Position numbers and translations under genes: made by a program. Below are positions 57,108 through 64,000 of a stretch of 64,000 nucleotides of DNA, piece by piece. The notes under the pieces were generated by a model that was given only the letters and a program-made list of their open reading frames with translations, had not been told where the DNA came from and did no database searches. The DNA comes from Sporosarcina luteola (GTDB taxonomy: Bacteria > Bacillota > Bacilli > Bacillales_A > Planococcaceae): contig NZ_JAMBOI010000001.1 in assembly GCF_023715535.1 (NCBI RefSeq), positions 679,857 to 743,856 on the forward strand. The letters are read 5' to 3'. The first letter of the stretch is position 1, and every line of letters starts with the position of its first letter.

Positions 57108-59519
57108 TTACAGTTTTACTCGTTGAAGTCTAAGTGCGTTCAGTACGACCGATACCGAGCTGAACGCCATCGCAGCGCCCGCAACCCATGGGGCTAACAG
57201 GCCGAGCGCGGCTACCGGTATGCCGATCGTGTTGTAAAAGAAGGCGAAAAACAGGTTCTGCTTAATGTTGCGCATCGTCTTCCGGCTCATGATAAATGCG
57301 TCCGCAACGCTATTCAAATCGCCACGCATTAACGTAATGTCTGCCGCCTCAATCGCAATATCCGTTCCGGTGCCGACCGCCATACCGATATCCGCCACAG
57401 CAAGCGCCGGTGCGTCGTTGATGCCATCGCCGACCATCGCAACTTTCTTCCCTTCCAATTGTAATTGCTTGATTTTATCGCTTTTCTGGTCTGGAAGAAC
57501 TTCTGCAATGATATGAGTCAGACCAACTTGCCGCCCAATCGCTTCAGCGGTATGTTGGTTGTCTCCAGTCAGCATTATGACGTCAAGACCAAGTTCCTGC
57601 ATTCTTCGTATGGCCTCTTTGGACGTTTCTTTCACAGTATCTGCAACCGCCACGACGCCTGCAAGCTTCCCATCGATTGCGATAAGCATCGCTGTTTTCC
57701 CTTCGTTCTCCATTTTCTCCATCGTGGATTCAATATCATGAAGGTCAACATTACGGCTGCGCATTAATTTTCGCGTACCGACAAATAAATGCTTTCTAGC
57801 AACTTCCGCTTCAATTCCGTATCCAGGAAGCGCGTTGAAAGCTTCCACTTCAATCAATTCGACACCTTTTTCTTTGACGCCTGTTACGATTGCCTGCGCA
57901 AGTGGATGCTCAGACTGGTTCTCAGCCGATGCGACCAATTGAAGGACATCTTGCTCAATAAAGCCTTCCGATACGATAACGTCTGTTAATGCTGGTTGAC
58001 CTTTTGTAACAGTTCCTGTTTTATCTAACACTACCGTGTCAATGGAGCGTGTATTTTCAAGGTGTTCGCCGCCTTTGAAGAGCAAACCCATTTCAGCAGC
58101 TCGACCAGATCCGGCCATAATAGATGTCGGTGTTGCTAATCCGAGCGCACAAGGACAAGCGATGACGAGAATGGAAATGGTTGGAATGAGAGCCGATCTG
58201 AAGTCGCCCGGCGTGACAGCGAAATACCAGATGAAGAACGTTAAAATGGCTATGCCGACAACGATAGGGACAAAGATGCCCGAAATTCTATCCGCCAAAC
58301 GTTGGATTTCAGCTTTGGAGCCTTGCGCTTCTTCAACGACTTTAACAATTTGCGATAATGCGCTATCCCTGCCTACCTTCGTCGCTTTAATTTGCAATGA
58401 ACCATTTTTATTGATCGTAGCTCCGATAACGGAGTTGCCAGCCACCTTATCGACAGGAATACTTTCACCAGTAATCATCGATTCATCGATTGCCGATTGG
58501 CCGGAAACGATTTCTCCATCGACAGGTATCTTTTCGCCTGGTTTGACGAGGATAATGTCCCCTGCCACGACTTCCTCAATAGGAACTTCCTGCTCAATTC
58601 CATCCTTCAACACGCGTGCTGTTTTCGCTTGCAAACCAAGAAGTTTTTGAATCGCCTGGCTCGTCTTCCCTTTTGCCCGTACTTCGAATAATTTACCGAG
58701 GACGATAAGGGTAATAATGACGGCGGATGCTTCAAAGTAGAGCTCCGGATGACCGACACTGCCTGCATTCATCCATTCAAAGGTTAAATAAAGACTGTAG
58801 AAATAGGCAGCGCTCGTTCCAAGCGCTACGAGTACATCCATGTTGGCGCTTTTATTTCGTAATGCCGAGTAGGCGCCTTTATAGAATTGTGCGCCAATGA
58901 TGAATTGGACGGGTGTCGCGAGTGCCAGCTGTACCCACGGATTCATGAGGATTGCCGGCAAGTAGAGGAAGGAAAGGAATTCGAAATGTGCCACCATCGT
59001 CCATAATAGCGGCAACGTGAGGAATGCAGAAACTAAGAATTTCCGGGTCTGCCTTTTGATTTCCCGCTCTTTATGGTCCATTTTTTCATTGCCATCCGAT
59101 TTCGACAGCAATTCATACCCCATTTTCTTTACATTCGCCCTCATTTCGGCGACGGTTGTTTGACTGCTGTCATAATCGACAGTAAGCGTTTCAAGCGCAA
59201 AATTGACGGTTGCATTAGAAACGCCATCCATCTTATTGATACGTCTTTCTATTTTTGTCGCACATGCTGCACAGGTCATGCCCGTCACGTCAAATGCAGC
59301 TTTGTCTTGTATGACGTGAAAGCCAAGCTTTTCAATTCTAGACGTGAACTCATCGACGTTCGTGATTTCGGGGTCGAAAAATATCGTAGAACTTTCAAGT
59401 GCAAAGTTTACATTCGCCTTTTCAACGCCCTCTATTTTGGATAAACCCTTTTCAATCCGGTTTGCACATGCGGCGCATGTCATCCCATCGATCTTCAAGG
59501 TTTTTTCTATAGTTGTCAT
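57108..59519 (-). CDS. copA: Copper-exporting P1B-type ATPase
   Basis: An 803-residue P-type ATPase with two N-terminal heavy-metal domains (GMTCAAC at Cys15/18 and Cys83/86), the membrane metal site [11 protein letters not shown], the phosphorylated Asp in DKTGTVTKG, and [11 protein letters not shown]. It pumps Cu(I) out of the cell. Last gene of csoR-copZ-copA with its own CsoR-like site upstream. Confidence 0.97.
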   Translation of the reverse strand: MTTIEKTLKIDGMTCAACANRIEKGLSKIEGVEKANVNFALESSTIFFDPEITNVDEFTSRIEKLGFHVIQDKAAFDVTGMTCAACATKIERRINKMDGVSNATVNFALETLTVDYDSSQTTVAEMRANVKKMGYELLSKSDGNEKMDHKEREIKRQTRKFLVSAFLTLPLLWTMVAHFEFLSFLYLPAILMNPWVQLALATPVQFIIGAQFYKGAYSALRNKSANMDVLVALGTSAAYFYSLYLTFEWMNAGSVGHPELYFEASAVIITLIVLGKLFEVRAKGKTSQAIQKLLGLQAKTARVLKDGIEQEVPIEEVVAGDIILVKPGEKIPVDGEIVSGQSAIDESMITGESIPVDKVAGNSVIGATINKNGSLQIKATKVGRDSALSQIVKVVEEAQGSKAEIQRLADRISGIFVPIVVGIAILTFFIWYFAVTPGDFRSALIPTISILVIACPCALGLATPTSIMAGSGRAAEMGLLFKGGEHLENTRSIDTVVLDKTGTVTKGQPALTDVIVSEGFIEQDVLQLVASAENQSEHPLAQAIVTGVKEKGVELIEVEAFNALPGYGIEAEVARKHLFVGTRKLMRSRNVDLHDIESTMEKMENEGKTAMLIAIDGKLAGVVAVADTVKETSKEAIRRMQELGLDVIMLTGDNQHTAEAIGRQVGLTHIIAEVLPDQKSDKIKQLQLEGKKVAMVGDGINDAPALAVADIGMAVGTGTDIAIEAADITLMRGDLNSVADAFIMSRKTMRNIKQNLFFAFFYNTIGIPVAALGLLAPWVAGAAMAFSSVSVVLNALRLQRVKL

Positions 59520-59531
59520 CTGTATCCCTCC

Positions 59532-59550
59532 TATACTGGGTGGGGGTATA
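59532..59550. promoter_or_regulatory. CsoR-like operator before copA
   Basis: TATACTGGGTGGGGGTATA: TATAC/GTATA arms around a G-rich centre, the usual look of CsoR sites. Confidence 0.65.
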
Positions 59551-59634
59551 TTAAATTGAAAAAAGAAGGATTATACGATGTAGTATAACCATTTCTCTTT
59601 CTATATACCCCACATGGTTAGCTGAAGCCTTTAA

Positions 59635-59835
59635 TTAAGCGATGTCATAGCCTTGGTCTTCAATCGTTTCCTTTATTTGCGCGATATTTGTTTTATTATC
59701 GAACTCAACTGTTACTTCTTTAGTCGCAAGGTCCACTGTAACAACGGAAACACCTTGTAGTTCACCGACGCTTGACTCGATTGATTTTACGCAGTGGCCA
59801 CAAGACATGCCTTCTACTTTTAAAACTTCTTTCAT
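59635..59835 (-). CDS. copZ: Copper chaperone CopZ
   Basis: A 66-residue HMA protein with GMSCGHC (Cys12 and Cys15), which hands Cu(I) to CopA. ATG after GGGAGG. Between csoR and copA. Confidence 0.95.
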   Translation of the reverse strand: MKEVLKVEGMSCGHCVKSIESSVGELQGVSVVTVDLATKEVTVEFDNKTNIAQIKETIEDQGYDIA

Positions 59836-59881
59836 TATGAAAACCTCCCAGTATTGTGAATATTGTCACTCCCAATATAGC

Positions 59882-59898
59882 ATACCCTATGCAGGTAT
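59882..59898. promoter_or_regulatory. CsoR-like operator before copZ
   Basis: ATACCCTATGCAGGTAT, ATACC/GGTAT inverted repeat between csoR and copZ. Confidence 0.68.
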
Positions 59899-59920
59899 AC
59901 AAAGAAAAAGTTCCAGCTAA

Positions 59921-60208
59921 CTATTTGGTCATCGTTTTCATGACGCTCATCAACTCTTGAATTGCCGCTTCGCCATCTTGTCCTTTTATCGCTTTCACGA
60001 CACAGTGATGAGTATGATCTTCCAATAAAGCTAATGAAACCTTATTCATCGCAGATTGAATCGCACTGATTTGATGGAGAATATCAACACAATAACGGTC
60101 ATTCTCAATCATTTGATGAACGCCTCTTACTTGCCCTTCTATCCGTTTTAAACGATTTAACAGTTGTTGTTTGTTTGGTTGGACTGTTTTCTTAATTGTT
60201 TCAGACAA
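59921..60208 (-). CDS. csoR: Copper-sensing repressor CsoR
   Basis: A 95-residue CsoR protein (LLNRLKRIEGQVRGVHQMI) with the Cu(I) triad Cys40, His65 and Cys69 (DHTHHC). It represses copZ and copA until copper binds. TTG start at 60208. Another ATACCC-rich stretch (60227-60252) lies upstream and may be its own operator. Confidence 0.94.
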   Translation of the reverse strand: MSETIKKTVQPNKQQLLNRLKRIEGQVRGVHQMIENDRYCVDILHQISAIQSAMNKVSLALLEDHTHHCVVKAIKGQDGEAAIQELMSVMKTMTK

Positions 60209-60301
60209 ACCATTTCACCCCGATTCTAAATATACCCTATACCCCTATTTTATCATTGTTGGATAAGAAGCGCAATTATTGATCGGAAGCCGTACCAAAT
60301 C

Positions 60302-60336
60302 AAAACAAACGTGAGTATGAAACCCACGTTTGTTTT
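60302..60336 (-). terminator. Terminator of the YusW-like gene
   Basis: AACAAACGTG.GT...AC.CACGTTTGTT with T-run on either side. Confidence 0.82.
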
Positions 60337-60350
60337 AATAGTCGCTTTAT

Positions 60351-60845
60351 TTATTTCTTCTTATCTTCAAATTCGACTTTCGTTCCATCATTGAATGTGA
60401 TTTCCAAATCAAATTTTGTATAGTCAGTCGGCAGATTGAAGGTTTTCAATACTTCTGCAATCGCTTCATCCTTGTTCGTTTTCTGTGTAATCGTCAACTG
60501 TTGAACAAGAGGATATAACTCATCGAATGCCTCTGTTCCGTCTTTCCTGACATGATTCAATTCATCTTCAATTTTAGCTATAACAGTGCCTACGCTTTTC
60601 GTCTCGAGTTCCGCTTCGTACTCGTTATCGCCTGCATATTCAACTTCCAATTCAAATTCTACATAATCAAGTTCATCCATATTTTGCAGCATGTCCGCAG
60701 GAGTTTCCTCTTTGATAGTCTCCTCTTTTATGTCCGCAGGAGTCTCCTCTTTTACGGTAGGCTCTTCTCTTTGGCCATCCGTACCACAGCCGATCAACAT
60801 AAGAGATAGCGCGCCGGCAAATGATAATGTACCGATTTTTTTCAT
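60351..60845 (-). CDS. YusW-like lipoprotein
   Basis: A 164-residue lipoprotein: signal FAGALSLMLIGC with lipobox Cys20, an acidic low-complexity stretch in which EETPAD occurs twice with an IKEET between, and a C-terminal YusW domain (YVEFELEVEYAGDNEYEAELE; PTDYTKFDLEITFNDGTKVEFE). Function unknown. The repeated codons correspond to short direct repeats in the DNA. Confidence 0.82.
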   Translation of the reverse strand: MKKIGTLSFAGALSLMLIGCGTDGQREEPTVKEETPADIKEETIKEETPADMLQNMDELDYVEFELEVEYAGDNEYEAELETKSVGTVIAKIEDELNHVRKDGTEAFDELYPLVQQLTITQKTNKDEAIAEVLKTFNLPTDYTKFDLEITFNDGTKVEFEDKKK

Positions 60846-61022
60846 TCAAATGACCTCCGATCTATAGTATTCCTTACCCGTTTCATACTACATTAATCAA
60901 GATTGACAATTCAAAAAGAACTCATCCGATCGATTTTTAGATGGGCTTTCTTCTACAACTTTAGTATACTTATTGTCAGTTTAAAGGTTAGGAACATTCA
61001 GTCGAAAGGAGTAAGTTGTTGA

Positions 61023-61376
61023 ATGATTACACCTATCTTTCGGATATTTGATATTGGAAAGGCTCTTGCCTTTTATGTGGATTATTTAGGGTTTCAAATG
61101 GATTGGCAACATCAATTTGCAGAGAACATGCCGTTTTACTTTCAAATTTCTAAGAATAAAACTGTCTTGCATTTATCCGAACATCATGGCGATGCTTCCC
61201 CTGGCAGTGCAATCCGTATAAAAATGGAGGATGTTAGAGGCTATCATGCTTATCTATCGGAAAAAGACTACTGCTTTGCTAATCCCGGTATTGAGAATAC
61301 ACCTTGGGGTACGTTAGAATTGAGGCTTATTGACCCTTTCTCAAATAGGATTATTTTTTACGAGGAGTGCGAGTAA
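61023..61376 (+). CDS. VOC family (bleomycin-resistance/glyoxalase-like) protein
   Basis: A 117-residue single VOC domain: TPIFRIFDIGKALAFYVDYLGFQMDW and IDPFSNRIIFYEE, close in length and pattern to the Ble/BRP group. Ligand unknown. The AAAGGAG site is a little far (about 12 nt) from the ATG. The next gene starts 20 bp after this stop. Confidence 0.87.
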   Translation: MITPIFRIFDIGKALAFYVDYLGFQMDWQHQFAENMPFYFQISKNKTVLHLSEHHGDASPGSAIRIKMEDVRGYHAYLSEKDYCFANPGIENTPWGTLELRLIDPFSNRIIFYEECE

Positions 61377-61396
61377 GTAGTGGAAGGAGTTTTGGA

Positions 61397-61909
61397 TTGG
61401 ATAAGAATAGTAAAGACATCATCTATTGGACCCTCTTTATTCACGGAGAATGGAACATCCATTTGGCGGCAACAACTGATGGTCTCTGTTATGCAGGTCC
61501 AAATAATGCTCCATTCGAGGAACTTGATGAATGGGCGAAGAAGCGACTTCCTGCGTTTCGATTGGTGGAAGACAGGTCTGTATTGGAACCTTACGCAGAT
61601 GAACTGATTGCCTATATGGATGGAAAACGGCAAGCGTTCACAATGCCAGTAGATCTTCATGGCACTCCGTTTCAACAATCCGTCTGGATGGCTCTGCAGG
61701 AAATCCCGTTCGGAGAAACGGTCTCCTATTCAGATATTGCCGAAAGGATTCAAAAACCGAAGTCGGTACGGGCGGTTGGAGCCGCTATTGGCGCCAATCC
61801 TTTACTAATTACCGTCCCTTGCCATCGCGTCATCGGTAAAAACGGTAAATTGACCGGCTTCCGGGGTGGATTGGAAATGAAGAAGCAATTGTTGGAGCTC
61901 GAGAAATAA
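61397..61909 (+). CDS. ogt: Methylated-DNA-protein-cysteine methyltransferase
   Basis: A 170-residue Ogt/AGT: active site VPCHRVIG (Cys about 137), helix-turn-helix SYSDIAERIQKPKSVRAVGAAIGANPL, N-terminal ribonuclease-H-like domain. It repairs O6-alkylguanine by suicide transfer. TTG 61397 lies 7-8 nt from GGAAGGAG and is preferred over the upstream frame opening that overlaps the previous gene. Confidence 0.93.
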   Translation: MDKNSKDIIYWTLFIHGEWNIHLAATTDGLCYAGPNNAPFEELDEWAKKRLPAFRLVEDRSVLEPYADELIAYMDGKRQAFTMPVDLHGTPFQQSVWMALQEIPFGETVSYSDIAERIQKPKSVRAVGAAIGANPLLITVPCHRVIGKNGKLTGFRGGLEMKKQLLELEK

Positions 61910-61974
61910 CACACTGGAAACTAGTTCTGCCCCCGCTCGATTGAGTCAGAATACTGGACGTATAACGTTGTTAA

Positions 61975-62008
61975 GAAGTGTGCAAGCTGCTGCCTCGCAC
62001 ACTTCTAT
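61975..62008. terminator. Terminator between ogt and the DUF2892 gene
   Basis: GAAGTGTGC...GCACACTTC, convergent genes. Confidence 0.75.
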
Positions 62009-62014
62009 TTCCTC

Positions 62015-62215
62015 CTACTTATCCAATTCCAACATATCCGTCATCGGGCAGTATCGAGTAATTCCTTCCGCAACTTTTTGTGCACCCATTACGGAAAAAA
62101 ACATTTGAGCGCCAGAAGGTTTCTCCCTAGCCATTTTCGCAATTGACCATGCGAGTAAAGTCAGTCCTCCCGCAATACGCACCATTGAATTCACTGTACC
62201 GATATTTTGTTTCAT
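62015..62215 (-). CDS. DUF2892 (YgaP-TM-like) small membrane protein
   Basis: A 66-residue protein (NIGTVNSMVRIAGGLTLLAWSIAKM..., CPMTDMLEL) matching DUF2892, the membrane part found at the end of the rhodanese YgaP. Function unknown; a sulfur link is possible. A sigma-B-like pair (GTGTAA, 13 bp, GGGAAA at 62281-62257) lies upstream. Confidence 0.82.
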   Translation of the reverse strand: MKQNIGTVNSMVRIAGGLTLLAWSIAKMAREKPSGAQMFFSVMGAQKVAEGITRYCPMTDMLELDK

Positions 62216-62330
62216 CTACGTCCACTCCTTCCTCATAGTTGCCGCCTCTCTTTAGATTTCCCCTTCCATTCCAAATTACACGGTAATAAAAGATGATAAT
62301 TTATACAAGAAAAAATTTGCGATGGTAAGT

Positions 62331-62365
62331 AAAAAGCGACATCCTTGTGAGGAGTCGCTTTTGTT
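62331..62365 (-). terminator. Terminator of the HxlR-DsbA operon
   Basis: AAAAGCGAC.TCCT-TGTG-AGGA.GTCGCTTTT. Confidence 0.85.
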
Positions 62366-62369
62366 AAGA

Positions 62370-63299
62370 TTAGTTTAATTGAATGTATTTTTCATCAAGA
62401 ATGCTACTTACGGTGTAAGCATTTTGCGCTAATCGGCTTTGTAGGAAGTCATCCAACTCACTTTTTTCAATCGAATAGAATTCTTCAATTTCGCGAGAGA
62501 ACAACAACTTTTCCTCTTGAAGCAATTGATCCAATCCAGAAAGTTCCTTCGGCTTTATCGTTTCATTCGGCAACAGGCGTTGAAGTCCATTTGCATAGTC
62601 CTCTAACGTTCTAGCCCCGACAATCCGGACGCCTTGTTGTTCTTCGTTCATCATGACGATTGTAGGGAATCCACGTACTCCTAACTTAGCGACAAGCTGG
62701 AAGTCTTCGTGCAATTTCGTATTTGCCTCTGGAAGTTTAGATTGTTTAACGATCTCTTCCCCATTCAGCCCGACTTGGTTCACAATATCAATCAAGACAT
62801 CATCTTGTGCAATGTTTTTATTGAAGGCAAATAGCTCTTCACGTGCACGGCGCAAAAATGTGTTTGCAAGCTCCGGATGCTTCTCCTGAATCACCTTATA
62901 TACACGTGACGGGATGAAGGATGATTCGATAGGATTATCGTACCAAACCGTCCCGTCAATCGGCATGCGAGAGTGTTCCCCAACTTCTCTCCAATGACCG
63001 GCTACATCGGCAGGTCCGTTTATTCCGTTTGCAGGATCGACGGGACCATTCCCCCATTTTTCAAGCAATCCACCCATAAGCGTATGCATATTAAAATAAT
63101 GGCCGTACTGATGCACAAACTTTCGAAGAACTGGCTCCAATGCCCAGCAATGCGAGCAGATCGGATCGGTTACATAATAGAGGTCAATCGTTTTTTTCGG
63201 TGCTGACAAATCGATGAATTCCATTGCTCCTGTGTCATCCCCCGCTGGTCCACAGATACCAGTTTCCATATCACATACCATGTTATTGTTTTTCTCCAT
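62370..63299 (-). CDS. DsbA family oxidoreductase (SpxH/FrnE-like)
   Basis: A 309-residue thioredoxin-fold protein with CSHC in VTDPICSHCWALEPVL (about 44-47 after the start), the cis-Pro region GVRGFPTIVMM, and a long C-terminal helical part. It resembles YjbH/SpxH adaptors and FrnE-like DsbA proteins. It follows an HxlR regulator by 1 nt, so both are one operon, probably for thiol stress. ATG 63299; upstream frame continuation is not used. An early CDMETGICGP segment adds two more Cys. Confidence 0.85.
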   Translation of the reverse strand: MEKNNNMVCDMETGICGPAGDDTGAMEFIDLSAPKKTIDLYYVTDPICSHCWALEPVLRKFVHQYGHYFNMHTLMGGLLEKWGNGPVDPANGINGPADVAGHWREVGEHSRMPIDGTVWYDNPIESSFIPSRVYKVIQEKHPELANTFLRRAREELFAFNKNIAQDDVLIDIVNQVGLNGEEIVKQSKLPEANTKLHEDFQLVAKLGVRGFPTIVMMNEEQQGVRIVGARTLEDYANGLQRLLPNETIKPKELSGLDQLLQEEKLLFSREIEEFYSIEKSELDDFLQSRLAQNAYTVSSILDEKYIQLN

Positions 63300-63300
63300 T

Positions 63301-63663
63301 TCAATTCCCCTTTTCTTTAGTGTAATTGGATAAATCGAGTTCAATATGCTGTTGCGCCCAAGCTTGTACTGGCTGCAAAGCGAGAGCCAATTGCTGTCCC
63401 TTTTCGGACAGATGATAGGAAATGATGACAGGCGTTCCTTCTGCCACTTTTTTTATGACTAATCCGTGCTCAGCGAGTTCAATCAATTTCATTGAAAGCG
63501 AACGGGGGGTAATATCCGGCAAGTCGCGTTTCATTTCGGAAAAATGGGCAGTGAACTCGGGGCAGATCGACAGGTAATGAATAATAAGCCCGTTCCATCG
63601 CCTTCCTAAAATCTCGAAGCACGATTCTAAATAAGGACATACTTTAATGAGTACCACCTCCAC
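63301..63663 (-). CDS. HxlR family regulator (YodB-like)
   Basis: About 115-120 residues: VCPYLESCFEILGRRWNGLIIHYLSICPEF is the HxlR N-terminus with the conserved Cys of YodB-type sensors, followed by the winged helix. The first standard start (GTG 63663) has no ribosome site; GGAGGTGG lies 5 nt before an ATT at 63648 that would give M-KVCPYLES like YodB. It probably senses quinones or disulfide stress and controls itself and the DsbA-like gene. Confidence 0.85.
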   Translation of the reverse strand: MEVVLIKVCPYLESCFEILGRRWNGLIIHYLSICPEFTAHFSEMKRDLPDITPRSLSMKLIELAEHGLVIKKVAEGTPVIISYHLSEKGQQLALALQPVQAWAQQHIELDLSNYTKEKGN

Positions 63664-63680
63664 TTAATTAATTTAATTGT

Positions 63681-63694
63681 ATACCGGTATAAAA
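63681..63694. promoter_or_regulatory. Operator/promoter of the HxlR-DsbA operon
   Basis: The palindrome TATACCGGTATA overlaps a minus-strand promoter with TTGATA and TATACA 15 bp apart. Confidence 0.5.
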
Positions 63695-63732
63695 AGTATA
63701 TCAAGTATAAAGATTATTGACTGCGTTGGCAT

Positions 63733-63758
63733 AAAAAAAGTTGCCAATGGTTGGCAGC
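63733..63758 (-). terminator. Minus-strand terminator from the right
   Basis: Minus-strand TGCCAA-CC-ATTGGCA followed by seven Ts. It would stop transcripts entering from the right-hand side. Confidence 0.7.
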
Positions 63759-63797
63759 TTGTAGTTGATCAGGCGCTATCGATACTATGCATTTTTC

Positions 63798-63881
63798 TTT
63801 GGACGCGGAAGGCCTCGCTTTGAGCGCGGAATGACTCACTTTGAGCGCGAGAGGCCTCGCTTTGAGCGCGGAAGTGAAAGT
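63798..63881 (+). repeat. Tandem 21-bp repeat array, TTTGAGCGCG/TTTGGACGCG family (4 units)
   Basis: Units start at 63798 (TTTGGACGCG), 63819, 63840 and 63861 (TTTGAGCGCG), exactly 21 bp apart. As at 8.0 kb both core variants sit in one array, in the opposite order. Confidence 0.9.
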
Positions 63882-63958
63882 AGTATAAAAAGTGGACACA
63901 ATCTAATGAGCATGTTTGGATAAGGATAACAATAATATGCGAACGGAGAGTGTCCAAA

Positions 63959-64000
63959 ATGGGTAAAAGAATTGACGATGATCTTAAGAAGCATTTAGTC
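63959..64000 (+). mobile_element. Start of a probable transposase gene (IS3-like), truncated by the window
   Basis: ATG GGT AAA opens a frame MGKRIDDDLKKHLV that runs off the edge; AACGGAGAG precedes it. The upstream AAGTGGACACAATC resembles an IS end, and the wording resembles OrfA of IS3-type elements. With 14 codons the family cannot be settled, and the exact left end was not located. Confidence 0.45.

Noticed and set aside
57608..57622. TTTGGACGTTTC inside copA as another array unit
   Set aside because: Single occurrence in a coding region with no second unit at 21 bp; chance match.
63881..63958. Exact left inverted repeat and family of the edge IS
   Set aside because: Only about 100 bp are visible and the other end is missing, so ends and target duplication cannot be checked.

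Overview
The window looks like chromosomal DNA of a low-to-mid-GC, Gram-positive Bacillales bacterium, most likely Planococcaceae (Sporosarcina-like). This rests on Bacillus-type Shine-Dalgarno sites, frequent TTG/GTG starts, preQ1, SAM (S-box) and T-box leaders, sigma-B-type promoters, and families such as YndM, YkvS, CsbD, DUF3918-like and YusW. No rRNA, tRNA, prophage or CRISPR array was seen. The only sign of a mobile element is the start of a probable transposase gene at the right edge.

Layout. 1-5.2 kb: end of a CPBP protease, a DMT transporter, a preQ1-controlled queT, yndM and a BCCT osmolyte transporter. 5.2-12.2 kb: sulfur metabolism, with SAM-riboswitch-controlled metY-hom, a PlsY paralogue, and a persulfide-handling cluster (cstR, dsrE, rhodanese/persulfide dioxygenase, tusA, tauE) with CstR-like palindromes. 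12.3-23.5 kb: ykvS, two ECF sigma/anti-sigma pairs, Nudix, yeiH/LysR, pepT, transporters and a broken lipoprotein gene. 23.6-30.4 kb: a nitrate/sulfonate-type ABC transporter, a membrane rhodanese between two large repeat arrays, a CoA-transferase and fhuF with an apparently leaderless promoter. 30.5-38.5 kb: dicarboxylate carrier, MFS, AI-2E family, catE with a YodB-like HxlR regulator, L,D-transpeptidase, nucleotidyltransferase, and an unusual protein joining a helix-turn-helix to a degenerate F1-ATPase beta-like domain. 38.7-45.4 kb: two DUF3918-like small proteins, tatA-tatC together with a Tat-exported gluconate-dehydrogenase-like pair, a PQQ sugar dehydrogenase and sigma-B-type stress genes. 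45.5-57 kb: yxlEFG-like ABC operon, another ECF pair, AlaX, a probable sucrose-phosphate synthase/phosphatase pair behind a sigma-B-like promoter, T-box proS and yqeY. 57-64 kb: csoR-copZ-copA, YusW lipoprotein, ogt, HxlR-DsbA pair and the edge of an IS.

The most striking feature is not a gene. Nine intergenic arrays of short tandem units fall into four sequence families: TTTGGACGCG/TTTGAGCGCG, TTATCACC, TTATGCG and TGACCGATAAC. Units are 20-21 bp, about two helical turns. The five TTTGGACGCG arrays hold an exact 21-bp period with no indels over as many as 13 units, and all nine arrays read in the same direction on the + strand. I do not recognise these as a described element. They and the HTH/F1-beta-like fusion are the best candidates for something undescribed.
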